Positions 15,414 to 24,474 of a stretch of 34,933 nt of DNA are shown one piece after another. Source of the DNA: Victivallis vadensis (GTDB lineage: Bacteria > Verrucomicrobiota > Lentisphaeria > Victivallales > GWF2-50-93); assembly GCA_020718525.1 (NCBI GenBank), contig DYRX01000005.1, forward strand, positions 1-34,933, written 5' to 3'. Below the pieces are notes generated by a model. The model saw nothing but the letters and a program-made list of their open reading frames with translations. It searched no databases and was not told where the DNA came from. The translations under genes and the position numbers were made by a program. Positions within the stretch are counted from its first letter, which is position 1. Every line of letters begins with the position of its first letter.

Positions 15414-16433
15414 ATGAACGCGATAAAAAATCTTTCCCTTCGGACTGCGCTTGCGTTTACGCTCTGCGCCTTGCTGGGCGCCTGCTCGGATTCCGGCAAG
15501 GAGCAGAAGAGCGTCCAAAGCGACGTCGTGGTCATTGCCAACAAGCTGAACGGAGAGCTGAAAGAGATCAGAAAAGAGGCGGAACTCCTGGCAAAAACCT
15601 TCGAAGGATTCTATAAAAATCAAGACGAGCTTGCGTCGAAGGCAGTCAAGTCATCCTATGCGATGGCACCTAATGGCACATATTACAAGACAGTGAACGA
15701 CGGAGAGTCGGCTCTCTGGATTTCCGGCTACACGCCGATTACTGACGAAGTCATCAAAATCGCGCATTTGACCGAGGCCGGGGACAGCCATTTCAAGGAT
15801 TTGATCTCCAGACGCCCCGCCGCAATTCAGGTCTATTACAACGACAGAAACTGCATCAACAGGATCTATCCCTGGTTCGACGTGCTTTCCCAATATCAGC
15901 CTAAGATGAAGATCCCCGAGTTCAATTTCTACTATCTTGCAGATGAGAAGCACAATCCTGAGCGAGCCGGTGTCTGGATAATGGAGCCCTACATTGATCC
16001 GGCAGGAAGAGGCTGGATCGTTTCCGCCATTGCTCCGGTCTATCATGAAAAGCGCCTTGAGGGCGTCTGCGGAATAGACATCACAGTGCAGACCCTGGCA
16101 TCGAAGTATCTTTCACAGCTTGGCGCGGTATTCGCAATTTTCACGGACTCCGGCACTCTTGTCTCGGCTGACGAAAAGGCGATGGCGATCATGCGGATGC
16201 CTCCGCTCAACTCCCCAAAATACATGGAGGCGGTGAACAAGGATCTCTACCTGATGGAAACATACAACATTAGCAAATCGAGAAGCAAGGAAACAAGAAA
16301 ACTCGGGACAGACCTGATTGAGAAGAAGCTTTCTGAAACGTTTTTCGCTTCAGGAAATGATGAATACAAGGTCAGCTCGGCGAAAATATTGGAGCTTGGA
16401 TGGCTCCTTGTCTCGTTTGAACAGCAAAAATAG
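15414..16433 (+). CDS. Cache-domain periplasmic sensor lipoprotein
   Basis: The 339-residue protein starts with a signal peptide and a good lipobox, LLGAC (Cys24). A helical linker (about 38-70) leads to a double-Cache-like domain with an IYPWFDVLSQYQPKM stretch, then VWIMEPYIDPAGRGWIVSAIAPVY and GVCGIDITVQTL. This is the usual pattern of extracytoplasmic ligand-binding domains in chemoreceptors and histidine kinases, but here it has no transmembrane output module. It starts 10 nt after the GT4 stop and ends 16 nt before the phosphatase/kinase sensor gene. It may therefore bind a ligand and present it to that sensor. Confidence 0.85.
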   Translation: MNAIKNLSLRTALAFTLCALLGACSDSGKEQKSVQSDVVVIANKLNGELKEIRKEAELLAKTFEGFYKNQDELASKAVKSSYAMAPNGTYYKTVNDGESALWISGYTPITDEVIKIAHLTEAGDSHFKDLISRRPAAIQVYYNDRNCINRIYPWFDVLSQYQPKMKIPEFNFYYLADEKHNPERAGVWIMEPYIDPAGRGWIVSAIAPVYHEKRLEGVCGIDITVQTLASKYLSQLGAVFAIFTDSGTLVSADEKAMAIMRMPPLNSPKYMEAVNKDLYLMETYNISKSRSKETRKLGTDLIEKKLSETFFASGNDEYKVSSAKILELGWLLVSFEQQK

Positions 16434-16449
16434 GCACGGCAAAAAGAAG

Positions 16450-19400
16450 ATGAAGCTTGCGGACATTAAATTGAAGTTCTTATTGAGGGGCACACGGCTG
16501 AATGTCCTGCTCATGATCGTTGTCCTGGCAAGCCTCGCCGCCGCCTGCCTCTTTTTCATGAGAACGACATTCGAAAGAGAGATCGCCTCCGCCCAGGAAA
16601 AGACATTTCTGCTTGTCTCCACCCTTCGCAACGACGTCGAATCGGAATATGCGAGATTCGCAGACGAAATGCGCTACAAAATCTCCTACGCCCCCCTTTC
16701 CGCCCTCCTCGCAGACGAAGCTCCGGCCTATGACAAGATTCTTCCTCTGCGCAAGCTCTATTCCCTGGATCAGGACATCATATCAAAAATCTGGGTGCTC
16801 TCGCCGGACGGAAAAGGCCGCGCTATCACATGCGAAAAGAACAACTACTTCAATCTCTCTGAAATAGCCGAATATGCCCCATCGCCCTTCGTCAGCGACG
16901 GAAAAATGACGGAAGCCCTCGAATTTCCATGCTATGCGGTCGGCGGAGATCTCGCATACCGAGTCATAGTCGAACTCGATTACGGCAAGCTGGTCGGCAA
17001 GGAGATGAGCATGCTTTCCTCCATCAATCCCGATGCCTGGTTCTTCTACATGAAGCCTGCGGGCAGACCGGTCGAGGTCAGAAAATCCGGCAGTTCAAAC
17101 GCCTCCATAGCGATTGACTCCACTGCGAGAGTCAGAATATTTTCAGAAGTGTCCGCAGGCTACGACGGGAGCACCGAAAACAAGGCGTTCACAGGCGGAC
17201 GCGAGATTGATCTTGTATCATCCTATTCCCCACTCGGCAAAAATGCTGAAAAAGGCTGGATAATGGTCTCCCTTGACAAACAAAAGGTTCTCTCCTCAAT
17301 CGTAAGCGCAATCTTCAACGTCTCAATCATCTTCATTGCACTGCTTTCAATCATCGTCGCGGTCTCCTCATACTTCATATTCAGAATCAGGTCTTCCGGG
17401 AAAGCCCTCTGGGAAAGTCAGAGGAAATGGAGCTTCGCGATCGAAGGCAGTGGAGAAGGCGTCTGGGAATGGGATGCCGCCACAAGGAAGATCCATCTCT
17501 CGGGGCGCTCCAGAGAAATCCTATCCGCCGCCTCCGACGAGATAGAAGAATGGACATTGAACGCCCATCATGACGATGAAAAGAGAGTGAAGGACGCGAT
17601 ATCAACATGCATGTCTGGCGACGAGGGGCTCTACAACTGCGAATACAGGTTCAAGTGTTCGGACGGATCCTTCAAATGGATACTCGACAGAGGCATGATT
17701 CTTGAAAGAGACCAAGGCACGCCACTCAGGATGATCGGGACCGTCGCTGACATCAGCTCGAGAAAAAAATCTGAAGAAGAAATCCGGCGACTCTCTGAAA
17801 GGCTCGATCTTGCGATACGCGCCGCAGGCATTGGCGTATGGGACTGGGACATGGAAAAAAATCGTCTCATTTGGGATGACTGGACCCGCAAGCTCTACGG
17901 CATTGAGTCCGAAGATTTCCCAACGAAAATCGAGGACTGGTTTGAGATGATTGATCCTGCGGACAGAAAGCGCGTCAAGGCCGACATCGAATCGTCCAAG
18001 ACAAGGCGTCTGTATTTCAGCGACGAATTCAGGATAGTCGCCAGGGACGGAACGAAGAAATTCGTGAGATCCGAGGCGAAAGTCTTCCTGAACGAAATCG
18101 GAATTCCCTCAAGAATAGTCGGAGTGAGCTACGACATCACAAAAAGCAAGACGACCGAGAACGAGCTCGTTCACAATTCCGAGACTGCCAGCCTGATCGC
18201 AAGGATGTCCACCCACTTTATAAATATTGACTCCCCATCCATAAACAACGCCATAACTCTTTCACTGGGCTCGCTTTGCGCTCATCTCCGCATTGATGTC
18301 GTGAGAATTTTCAGATTTTCCGAGGACGACTCCAGCTTCACATGCACCAACGAATGGAACTCAATGGGGGCTTCGCACTCGATTCCGCGCAAAACCCTTC
18401 AGGCAAAAAATGAAAGCCATTGGATGCGGACGCTCAGAGAGTATAAAAACATTTTCGTCAAGGACTTCATGAAATCCGCTCCGCCAGACGCGAAAGACTG
18501 GAGCTTTCTTGAAGGAGTCCCCGCAAAATCGGCCCTTCTTCTCCCGCTTGCGTGGAGAAACAGGCTCGAGGGCTTCATCTGCTTCATGACAGTCTCTCAC
18601 GAATGGTCGCCGGGCGACGCCGAGCTCTCCCTTCTCCAGACGCTCGAAGATATTTTTCTAAGCTCCTTCAAGAGGGAGGAAATAGAAGTCGCACTCATAA
18701 AAAACCAGGAAAAGCTCAGGGAAAGCAACACAGAACTCAATTCCTGGAAGAGCAGAATTTCAAACGAACTGTCCCTCGCAGGCGCTCTCCAGAAAAAAAT
18801 CTTCAGACCAGATCCGAGAATCTCTGACGAGTCATGCTTCATGTGGGCGCACAAGCCTGCCATGGATGTTGGAGGCGACATCTTCGGAATTGAAAGTCTC
18901 AAGAACGGCCGCGTCTGCCTCTTCGTCGGGGATGTTTCCGGACACGGAGTAGGTTCCGCCCTCGTCTCGTTCATGATGAAGGCGATAGTCAAAGAGGCTA
19001 TTGACGACTATTCCGATCTGGGTCCGGCGAAAATCTGCAACGAGATCAACCGCCGCTACCTTGACTCGGTATCAAGCGACTTCTATGTCACATTTTTCAT
19101 AGGAATATTCAATCCTGCAGACTTTTCCTGGAACTGCATGAACTGCGGCCACCCCGAGCCGCTGATATTTACAGACTCCGGCAAATTTCTTGACTTTGAT
19201 CTTTCCAGCTCCGGCGGCGGACTCCCGATCGGAATGGGATTTTTCGGAAAAAACCAGTATTCGGAGACGGACGAATTCCGTTTCCTCACGCCACCCGGAT
19301 ATTCACTGCTACTATACACAGACGGAATAGTCGAATCCGAAAACACGGCAAGCGGGGAAATGTGCGACATTGAAACGCTGAAGGAAGTCGCCGGAAACGT

Positions 19401-19944
19401 CCTTTCCTCCAAGATGCTCGGAGATCCGGCGTCTGAAATCGTAGCCCAAGTATCGGCGAGGGGGTTTAACTTCGACCGCGACGACATGACAGTCATGTCC
19501 GCCGTCTTTCACGATCCGGCATCAATCTCGATGAAAAAGGAGATTAAGCCCAGCCTGGACGCGATTCAGTCTTTCAGCGACGAACTCGATACATATCTTT
19601 CCTCGATCGGCTGGAAAGAGGAGTCGGCATATGCGGCACACCTCCTCTGCGCGGAACACCTCAGCAACGTCGTCAAGCACGGCTTGATCAGCTCAGGAGC
19701 GCCCATATTGTTCATGATGAGAATCTGCGACTCGGGTACCGCCATTCTTTTCTCAGACCACGGCTGTGAATGGAATTGCGAAGCAAGGAAAGAATCGGAG
19801 GAGCCAAGGCTCGCCGAAGGCGGCTATGGTCTCGGAATCATAAGAAAATTGTCCGATGTCTCCGTCTTCTACAGAAAAGATGGAATCAACCACGCATATT
19901 TTGTGATTTCAAAAGATGCGTGCCCAAGCTTTGACGGCGAATAG
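16450..19944 (+). CDS. Membrane sensor with PAS-PAS-GAF, SpoIIE-type PP2C phosphatase and RsbW-type kinase domains
   Basis: The 1164-residue protein contains TM1 (about 18-37), an extracytoplasmic sensor (40-280), TM2 (286-311), two PAS domains (about 325-440 and 450-565), a GAF-like domain (580-740), a coiled linker, a PP2C/SpoIIE domain (775-1022) and a HATPase_c_2 domain (1035-1155). PP2C metal ligands are visible in MDVGGD (805-810), GDVSGHG (827-833), YTDGIVE (956-962) and RDDMT (1010-1014). The kinase part keeps the N-box EHLSNVVKH (1069-1077), a D-x-G (1103-1105) and GGYGLGI (1124-1130). Both opposing activities look intact, and the STAS protein at 4660 is the natural substrate. The ATG at 16450 is chosen because it follows the lipoprotein stop. 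Confidence 0.93.
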   Translation: MKLADIKLKFLLRGTRLNVLLMIVVLASLAAACLFFMRTTFEREIASAQEKTFLLVSTLRNDVESEYARFADEMRYKISYAPLSALLADEAPAYDKILPLRKLYSLDQDIISKIWVLSPDGKGRAITCEKNNYFNLSEIAEYAPSPFVSDGKMTEALEFPCYAVGGDLAYRVIVELDYGKLVGKEMSMLSSINPDAWFFYMKPAGRPVEVRKSGSSNASIAIDSTARVRIFSEVSAGYDGSTENKAFTGGREIDLVSSYSPLGKNAEKGWIMVSLDKQKVLSSIVSAIFNVSIIFIALLSIIVAVSSYFIFRIRSSGKALWESQRKWSFAIEGSGEGVWEWDAATRKIHLSGRSREILSAASDEIEEWTLNAHHDDEKRVKDAISTCMSGDEGLYNCEYRFKCSDGSFKWILDRGMILERDQGTPLRMIGTVADISSRKKSEEEIRRLSERLDLAIRAAGIGVWDWDMEKNRLIWDDWTRKLYGIESEDFPTKIEDWFEMIDPADRKRVKADIESSKTRRLYFSDEFRIVARDGTKKFVRSEAKVFLNEIGIPSRIVGVSYDITKSKTTENELVHNSETASLIARMSTHFINIDSPSINNAITLSLGSLCAHLRIDVVRIFRFSEDDSSFTCTNEWNSMGASHSIPRKTLQAKNESHWMRTLREYKNIFVKDFMKSAPPDAKDWSFLEGVPAKSALLLPLAWRNRLEGFICFMTVSHEWSPGDAELSLLQTLEDIFLSSFKREEIEVALIKNQEKLRESNTELNSWKSRISNELSLAGALQKKIFRPDPRISDESCFMWAHKPAMDVGGDIFGIESLKNGRVCLFVGDVSGHGVGSALVSFMMKAIVKEAIDDYSDLGPAKICNEINRRYLDSVSSDFYVTFFIGIFNPADFSWNCMNCGHPEPLIFTDSGKFLDFDLSSSGGGLPIGMGFFGKNQYSETDEFRFLTPPGYSLLLYTDGIVESENTASGEMCDIETLKEVAGNVLSSKMLGDPASEIVAQVSARGFNFDRDDMTVMSAVFHDPASISMKKEIKPSLDAIQSFSDELDTYLSSIGWKEESAYAAHLLCAEHLSNVVKHGLISSGAPILFMMRICDSGTAILFSDHGCEWNCEARKESEEPRLAEGGYGLGIIRKLSDVSVFYRKDGINHAYFVISKDACPSFDGE

Positions 19945-19994
19945 AACCGGCAATTGGAGCCGCCGCGGATGGCGATAAATGAGAGGAATGAAAA

Positions 19995-21617
19995 ATGGAC
20001 GATCTGAAGAAAATCAAAGATAAAATTGGCATCTGGGGCTTGGCGTTGTCGCTGATACTGCCTCTCCCAATTCTCCTTCCTCAGATTGCAGGACTCTTCT
20101 GCTCTTCGCATTATTTCACGGGATGCTTCGAAAACATCCACGATCAGAACATCTACTTTTCATTCATCAGGCAGGCGCGGGATGGCGAGTACTTCTTCAT
20201 CAATGCTCCATGCCACATCCCCCACAATCATGAATATGTGAATTTCACTTTTCTGCTTGTCGGACTGCTCTCGCGTTTTTCAGGAGCATCCATGGAATTG
20301 TCATACATATTCTCCGACTACATTTTCAGCGTAGCGGCATGCCTCTGCCTTTTCGTCCTCTTCGCCGCCGTATTCGAGAAAAAGCTCCCAATCGCACTGG
20401 GCGTCTGCTTCGCCTGGTTTGGAGCCGGATTCGGACTCTTCTACAAAATCTACGCGGCGCTCAAAGGCATATCCATAGACAAGATGAACATGACGTTTCT
20501 AAGCGGGGACTTGTGGATGCCGGAAATGACGCTCTGGCATTCCTGCGCATATTCGCCGCTGTTCATCGCGAGCTATCTGATGCTTCTTCTGATATATGGC
20601 GGCATATATTTTGCAGAATCAAAGCGCTCCTTTATCCCTCTGCTCATCGCCTCTTTTGCGGTCTTCTATCTCGCTCTATCCCACAGCTACCATATAGTTC
20701 CAGTCTCCATGATTTCTCTTTTCATATTTCTCTACTTCCGCTGGGAAAAGAGGCAGGCAATTCCGGAATGGTGTCTTCTTGCCGGCTACGTCCTCTTTGC
20801 GGCATCCCTCCTTTCTGGAACATTCTACCAGTACTATGTTCTTAAAAACAATCCTGGATTCTCGATCTGGGCGGCTCAGAATATAAACAAATCCCCGCCG
20901 TTCTACACCATACTTGCAGGCTTTGGCGTCATGGCGCTTGGATATATCGAGGCATTCATCGCCGTCTCAAAAGAGCGCAAGACATCGGGGCATCTCCTGA
21001 AAATCCTCGCATTCTGGCTCTTCTTCCAGACAATTCTGCTCTATTCGCCATTCGCCTTCGCAAGAAGATTCATACTCGGAATCGCAATTCCGCTCTCAGT
21101 ATTTTTCTCCTTGTTCATCTTCCGCATTTGGGCGCTCGGAAAAATGCAGAAGCTCCTCGCGCTCTTTCTCGTCTGCCTGCTCCCGATCACCTTCCTCTAT
21201 CAAAGCGCGGCAAACTGCGGCAAGCTCCTTTCAAAGGATTCCAGGTATTTCTATTCTAAATCAGCATCGGACGCGTACAAATTCCTATCAGAAATGCCTG
21301 AATCTGAGATCCTTATGGGAAGTCTGGAGGAGTCGAACAGGATCATGAGATTCTCTCCTCTCAGAATGATCTGCGCAAGCACACAGCAGTCCGCCCCGGG
21401 AATGCGGGAAGCAGTCGAAAATGCATTCGCCTTGAAGACGGATGACGCCCTCCTTGATTCGTTCATGAAAGAGAACAATGTCCGCTATCTATTCCTGAAC
21501 AAAAAAGACCACTCCGACTTCATATCCTCTCGCACTGAATTCCTCAACGGCAAAAAATTGATCTTCGAAAATAATTCTCATCTGATCTATGAGGTTGCAC
21601 CAAATGAAAAACAATAG
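19995..21617 (+). CDS. GT-C-like multi-pass membrane glycosyltransferase
   Basis: The 540-residue protein has about 11-12 hydrophobic segments and a C-terminal soluble part. After TM1 comes a loop with NIHDQNIYFSFIRQARDGEY, where Asp50 is the acidic residue expected in the first periplasmic loop of GT-C enzymes. The C-terminal segment (about 420-540) contains VRYLFLNKKDH, a pattern often seen in such membrane proteins. GT-C enzymes transfer sugars from polyprenyl-phosphate donors on the outer face. The family cannot be named more exactly by eye. GAGAGGA lies before the ATG, and it follows the sensor gene by 50 nt, the longest gap in the operon. Confidence 0.72.
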   Translation: MDDLKKIKDKIGIWGLALSLILPLPILLPQIAGLFCSSHYFTGCFENIHDQNIYFSFIRQARDGEYFFINAPCHIPHNHEYVNFTFLLVGLLSRFSGASMELSYIFSDYIFSVAACLCLFVLFAAVFEKKLPIALGVCFAWFGAGFGLFYKIYAALKGISIDKMNMTFLSGDLWMPEMTLWHSCAYSPLFIASYLMLLLIYGGIYFAESKRSFIPLLIASFAVFYLALSHSYHIVPVSMISLFIFLYFRWEKRQAIPEWCLLAGYVLFAASLLSGTFYQYYVLKNNPGFSIWAAQNINKSPPFYTILAGFGVMALGYIEAFIAVSKERKTSGHLLKILAFWLFFQTILLYSPFAFARRFILGIAIPLSVFFSLFIFRIWALGKMQKLLALFLVCLLPITFLYQSAANCGKLLSKDSRYFYSKSASDAYKFLSEMPESEILMGSLEESNRIMRFSPLRMICASTQQSAPGMREAVENAFALKTDDALLDSFMKENNVRYLFLNKKDHSDFISSRTEFLNGKKLIFENNSHLIYEVAPNEKQ

Positions 21618-22863
21618 AAATACTCTGCTTCTTGTAATTGCGGCAGGATTAGCCATCTATGCCGTATTCAGACTCCTTTCGGTCGCAAAATCCGGAGAAT
21701 TCGTTGATTTCCGAGCATACTACGATACGGCATGGGCAATTTTCAGAGGAGAAAACCCATATATTCTTTCGAACCTCCGCGTCTGGGAATGGGCGGAAGC
21801 GCCAATATGCTTCCCTGGACTTTCAGTCCTTGCAACCCCTCTGCTTCTCTTCGATGTTGACACGGCAAAATATGTGTTTCTCCTTCTCAATTTTTCATCA
21901 GCAATTCTACTCTTCGCCCTTGTCTTCAGCAAGTCTGGACTGCTTCCCAATAAGCTGTCCATTGGATTTATTCTCGAAGAGCGAGGCATTCTTATTGCAA
22001 TCGCATTTTTTATATTTATTTCATCCTCGCCCCTGACAGCATGCCTGAGACATGGTCAGGTTGTCTGCATCGCCTCTCTCCTTCTTTGCTTGTCCATCTT
22101 CATTCCCAGAACATTTCCTGCGACAATCTCGCTTGCGCTCACTGCCATATGCAAATATTCCATAATGACCGTTCTTGCCCCTGCCCTTTTCGCAAGGGGG
22201 CGCTTCATCGTGTGCGTGCTAGGATTTGCGATATTCGCATCTTCGGCATTTCTGCCTCTCGCATTCGGCTGTGACATGGGGGCACTCTATTCAAGCTATC
22301 TTGATGAAATACGCAAGCAGACAAGCGCCGGTTTCAACACCTACGAATTCAGCGGATACAACATGTTGAATGCCGACTTCTTCAAGTTTCGCATTCTTGG
22401 CACAATTATAAAAGTCGCAGTGCTATGCGCATCACTATTTCTGATTCTGAAACTCCGCCGCGAAAAAGGCTGGAGGCTGATGGATCTTCTCACCCTCTGC
22501 TCGGCGACAATGCTCATTTCATATCATAGGATGTATGATCTCGTCCTTCTTCTCCCCTTCATGCTCGCCGCCACGCTCGTCTCCCTGGAACGCAAAGAAT
22601 TTACAAAGACCGCCGTCCTCATCCTCTTCTCCCTTGCGTGCATTGTCCCGGAAAACATCGTCTACCGGGTATCCAATGAAATAGCCTCGCTGATTCCTGC
22701 GGTGGGCGAAATCATATATCTGAGCCCGTTCAGAGATTTCAAAACCACTATGCCGTTCTATTCCTTTCTGACTCTTGCGATATTCGCATTTTCATTTCTG
22801 TCCAGCATAATTCCGGAAAGCGGCTCGAAATTGCGGAAACCTGATATAATATTTGAACAATAA
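21604..22863 (+). CDS. GT87/DUF2029-like membrane mannosyltransferase-type protein
   Basis: The 419-residue multi-pass protein shows the GT87 (DUF2029) start: after TM1, a VDFRAYYDTAWAIFRGENPY loop with the acidic residue expected of GT-C enzymes, then a PPxxxxL-like ICFPGLSVLATPLLLFD stretch. About 9-10 hydrophobic segments follow. Known relatives are polyprenyl-phosphate-mannose-dependent mannosyltransferases. The ATG at 21604 overlaps the previous gene by 14 nt and has GAGG about 9 nt upstream. Another in-frame ATG at 21589 is possible but lacks a ribosome site at useful spacing. It probably adds side sugars on the periplasmic face. Confidence 0.75.
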   Translation: MKNNRNTLLLVIAAGLAIYAVFRLLSVAKSGEFVDFRAYYDTAWAIFRGENPYILSNLRVWEWAEAPICFPGLSVLATPLLLFDVDTAKYVFLLLNFSSAILLFALVFSKSGLLPNKLSIGFILEERGILIAIAFFIFISSSPLTACLRHGQVVCIASLLLCLSIFIPRTFPATISLALTAICKYSIMTVLAPALFARGRFIVCVLGFAIFASSAFLPLAFGCDMGALYSSYLDEIRKQTSAGFNTYEFSGYNMLNADFFKFRILGTIIKVAVLCASLFLILKLRREKGWRLMDLLTLCSATMLISYHRMYDLVLLLPFMLAATLVSLERKEFTKTAVLILFSLACIVPENIVYRVSNEIASLIPAVGEIIYLSPFRDFKTTMPFYSFLTLAIFAFSFLSSIIPESGSKLRKPDIIFEQ

Positions 22864-22878
22864 TATGGAGATGCTCAC

Positions 22879-24474
22879 ATGCAAAAGAAAAAAGTAGCCC
22901 CGCTGATTTACTGCCTCTCGATTGTCACGGCAATCCTCATCCTGCTTGCAGGAGCCATCTTCAGCTTCCGCCATCTCGGCGAAATATCTTTCCCCGCCTA
23001 TTCCCTAGCACTTCTGCTAGCGTCCGCCATCATCGGATTCATAACTCGCGGGCTTGCAAGAAAAAAATTCTTCGGCTCGAAAATCAGTCTGCACCAGTCC
23101 TTCTCCTTCGACTTTGTCGTCGAATCCGCCTGCATGATCAATCCGTTCATGTCTAGATTCGGCTTCGAAAAGGAGTTCACAAAAAGGGAGACATCCCTCT
23201 CCAGCGAAGTAGATCTTTGGACTCCGGCAAGGTTCATATCGCTTTTTTTCCTTCCCATGATAGCCTTTTTAGCGATATGGCTAGGCAAAAGCTATGCCCC
23301 CCACGCATTCGCGCTAGGATTTGTGTGTCTGCTCCTGATCACTGCATATCTCCTTTCAAGCAGAGCAATCATCTGTCCAATTTCGTACCTTGTCTCCATG
23401 ATCGCCGAAGGAACTGTCTTTGTCCTGGCGCTTTCCCCTCTGATGAATCATCATGACGCAGCCCTCATGTACTGCCTTTTCAATATTTTTCTCTTTGTCT
23501 CGCTCACACCCTTTGCCGCAGGATTCGCCGAAATTGCCGCACTCCCTTTCATGACTGCAAATCCCGGAGCATTTCTGTGGCTCTGCATCTTCCACATCTT
23601 CAGAATCGCCCCTTCAACTCTTGCCGGCATCGTCTATTTCGCAAGATATAAATTTTCCCTCAGAGATTTCTTCATTCCTGACCTGCCTGAAAGACTTCAT
23701 GCCAGCATACGCCCCGCGGCAGGCTGGGCCCCATCGGCAAGTCCGGGCGAATTCAGAGTCAGCATCGTCATCCCCGCATACAACGAGGAAAAACGCATCC
23801 CCGGCTTCCTCGACGACGTGAGAAAGTATCTCGACGGAAAAAAGGAAAAAATAGAAGTGCTGGTGGTTGACGACGGTTCTAAGGACGGCACCGCCTCTGT
23901 TGTTGAAAATATTTCTTCGCTTGATCCAAGGGTTAGACTTGTCAGGCAAATCCCCAATCAGGGCAAAGGCGCGGCAGTCAAGCGCGGCGTACTTGAGGCG
24001 AAAGGAGACTTTGTCGTCTTCGCCGATGCCGATGGCGCCACACCAATTGTCGAGCTCGACAAATTCCTTCCTGTCGCGGAGAAGGGCGACGACGTCTTGG
24101 TCGGCTCCAGAAAGGCAGGCGCTGGCAGTGTTGAAAGACAGAGAGATTTCATCCGCTCGCTGATGGGCTTCACATTCTACAAGATCGTCAACTTCTTCGC
24201 CGTCCCAGCGATAAAAGACACCCAGTGCGGATTCAAGCTCTTCAGGAGGGACGTCGCGAAAAAGCTCTTCGGATCATGCGCGGAAAAAGGCTGGGCATTC
24301 GATGTCGAGCTCCTCTACCTGGCGCAGATGCGCGGGTTTAAAATCACTGAAATTCCTGTCAACTGGCACGAGGTCGAAGGGTCGAAGGTAAATCCTCTCA
24401 AAGATTCAATCAAAATGTTCATCGCAATATTCAGAATAAGAAGAAGGCACAGCGGATTTTCCAATGAAACTTGA
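22879..24474 (+). CDS. Membrane domain fused to GtrB/ALG5-like GT2 polyprenyl-phosphate glycosyltransferase
   Basis: In this 531-residue protein, residues 1-285 form about 7 membrane segments. Their SLTPFAAGFAEIAALPF and IFRIAPSTLAGIVYF stretches recall the LPG-synthase-TM/UPF0104 membrane module, though the match is weak. Residues about 292-525 are a GT2 domain of the dolichyl-phosphate glucosyl/mannosyltransferase type. Motifs are IVIPAYNEEKRIPGF, VVDDGSKDGT, NQGKGAAVKRGV, FADADGATP and KDTQCGFKLFRR. It likely makes a polyprenyl-phosphate hexose for the GT-C enzymes. The archaeal enzyme AglD also joins these two modules, but with GT2 first. The next gene overlaps its end by 11 nt. Confidence 0.85.
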   Translation: MQKKKVAPLIYCLSIVTAILILLAGAIFSFRHLGEISFPAYSLALLLASAIIGFITRGLARKKFFGSKISLHQSFSFDFVVESACMINPFMSRFGFEKEFTKRETSLSSEVDLWTPARFISLFFLPMIAFLAIWLGKSYAPHAFALGFVCLLLITAYLLSSRAIICPISYLVSMIAEGTVFVLALSPLMNHHDAALMYCLFNIFLFVSLTPFAAGFAEIAALPFMTANPGAFLWLCIFHIFRIAPSTLAGIVYFARYKFSLRDFFIPDLPERLHASIRPAAGWAPSASPGEFRVSIVIPAYNEEKRIPGFLDDVRKYLDGKKEKIEVLVVDDGSKDGTASVVENISSLDPRVRLVRQIPNQGKGAAVKRGVLEAKGDFVVFADADGATPIVELDKFLPVAEKGDDVLVGSRKAGAGSVERQRDFIRSLMGFTFYKIVNFFAVPAIKDTQCGFKLFRRDVAKKLFGSCAEKGWAFDVELLYLAQMRGFKITEIPVNWHEVEGSKVNPLKDSIKMFIAIFRIRRRHSGFSNET

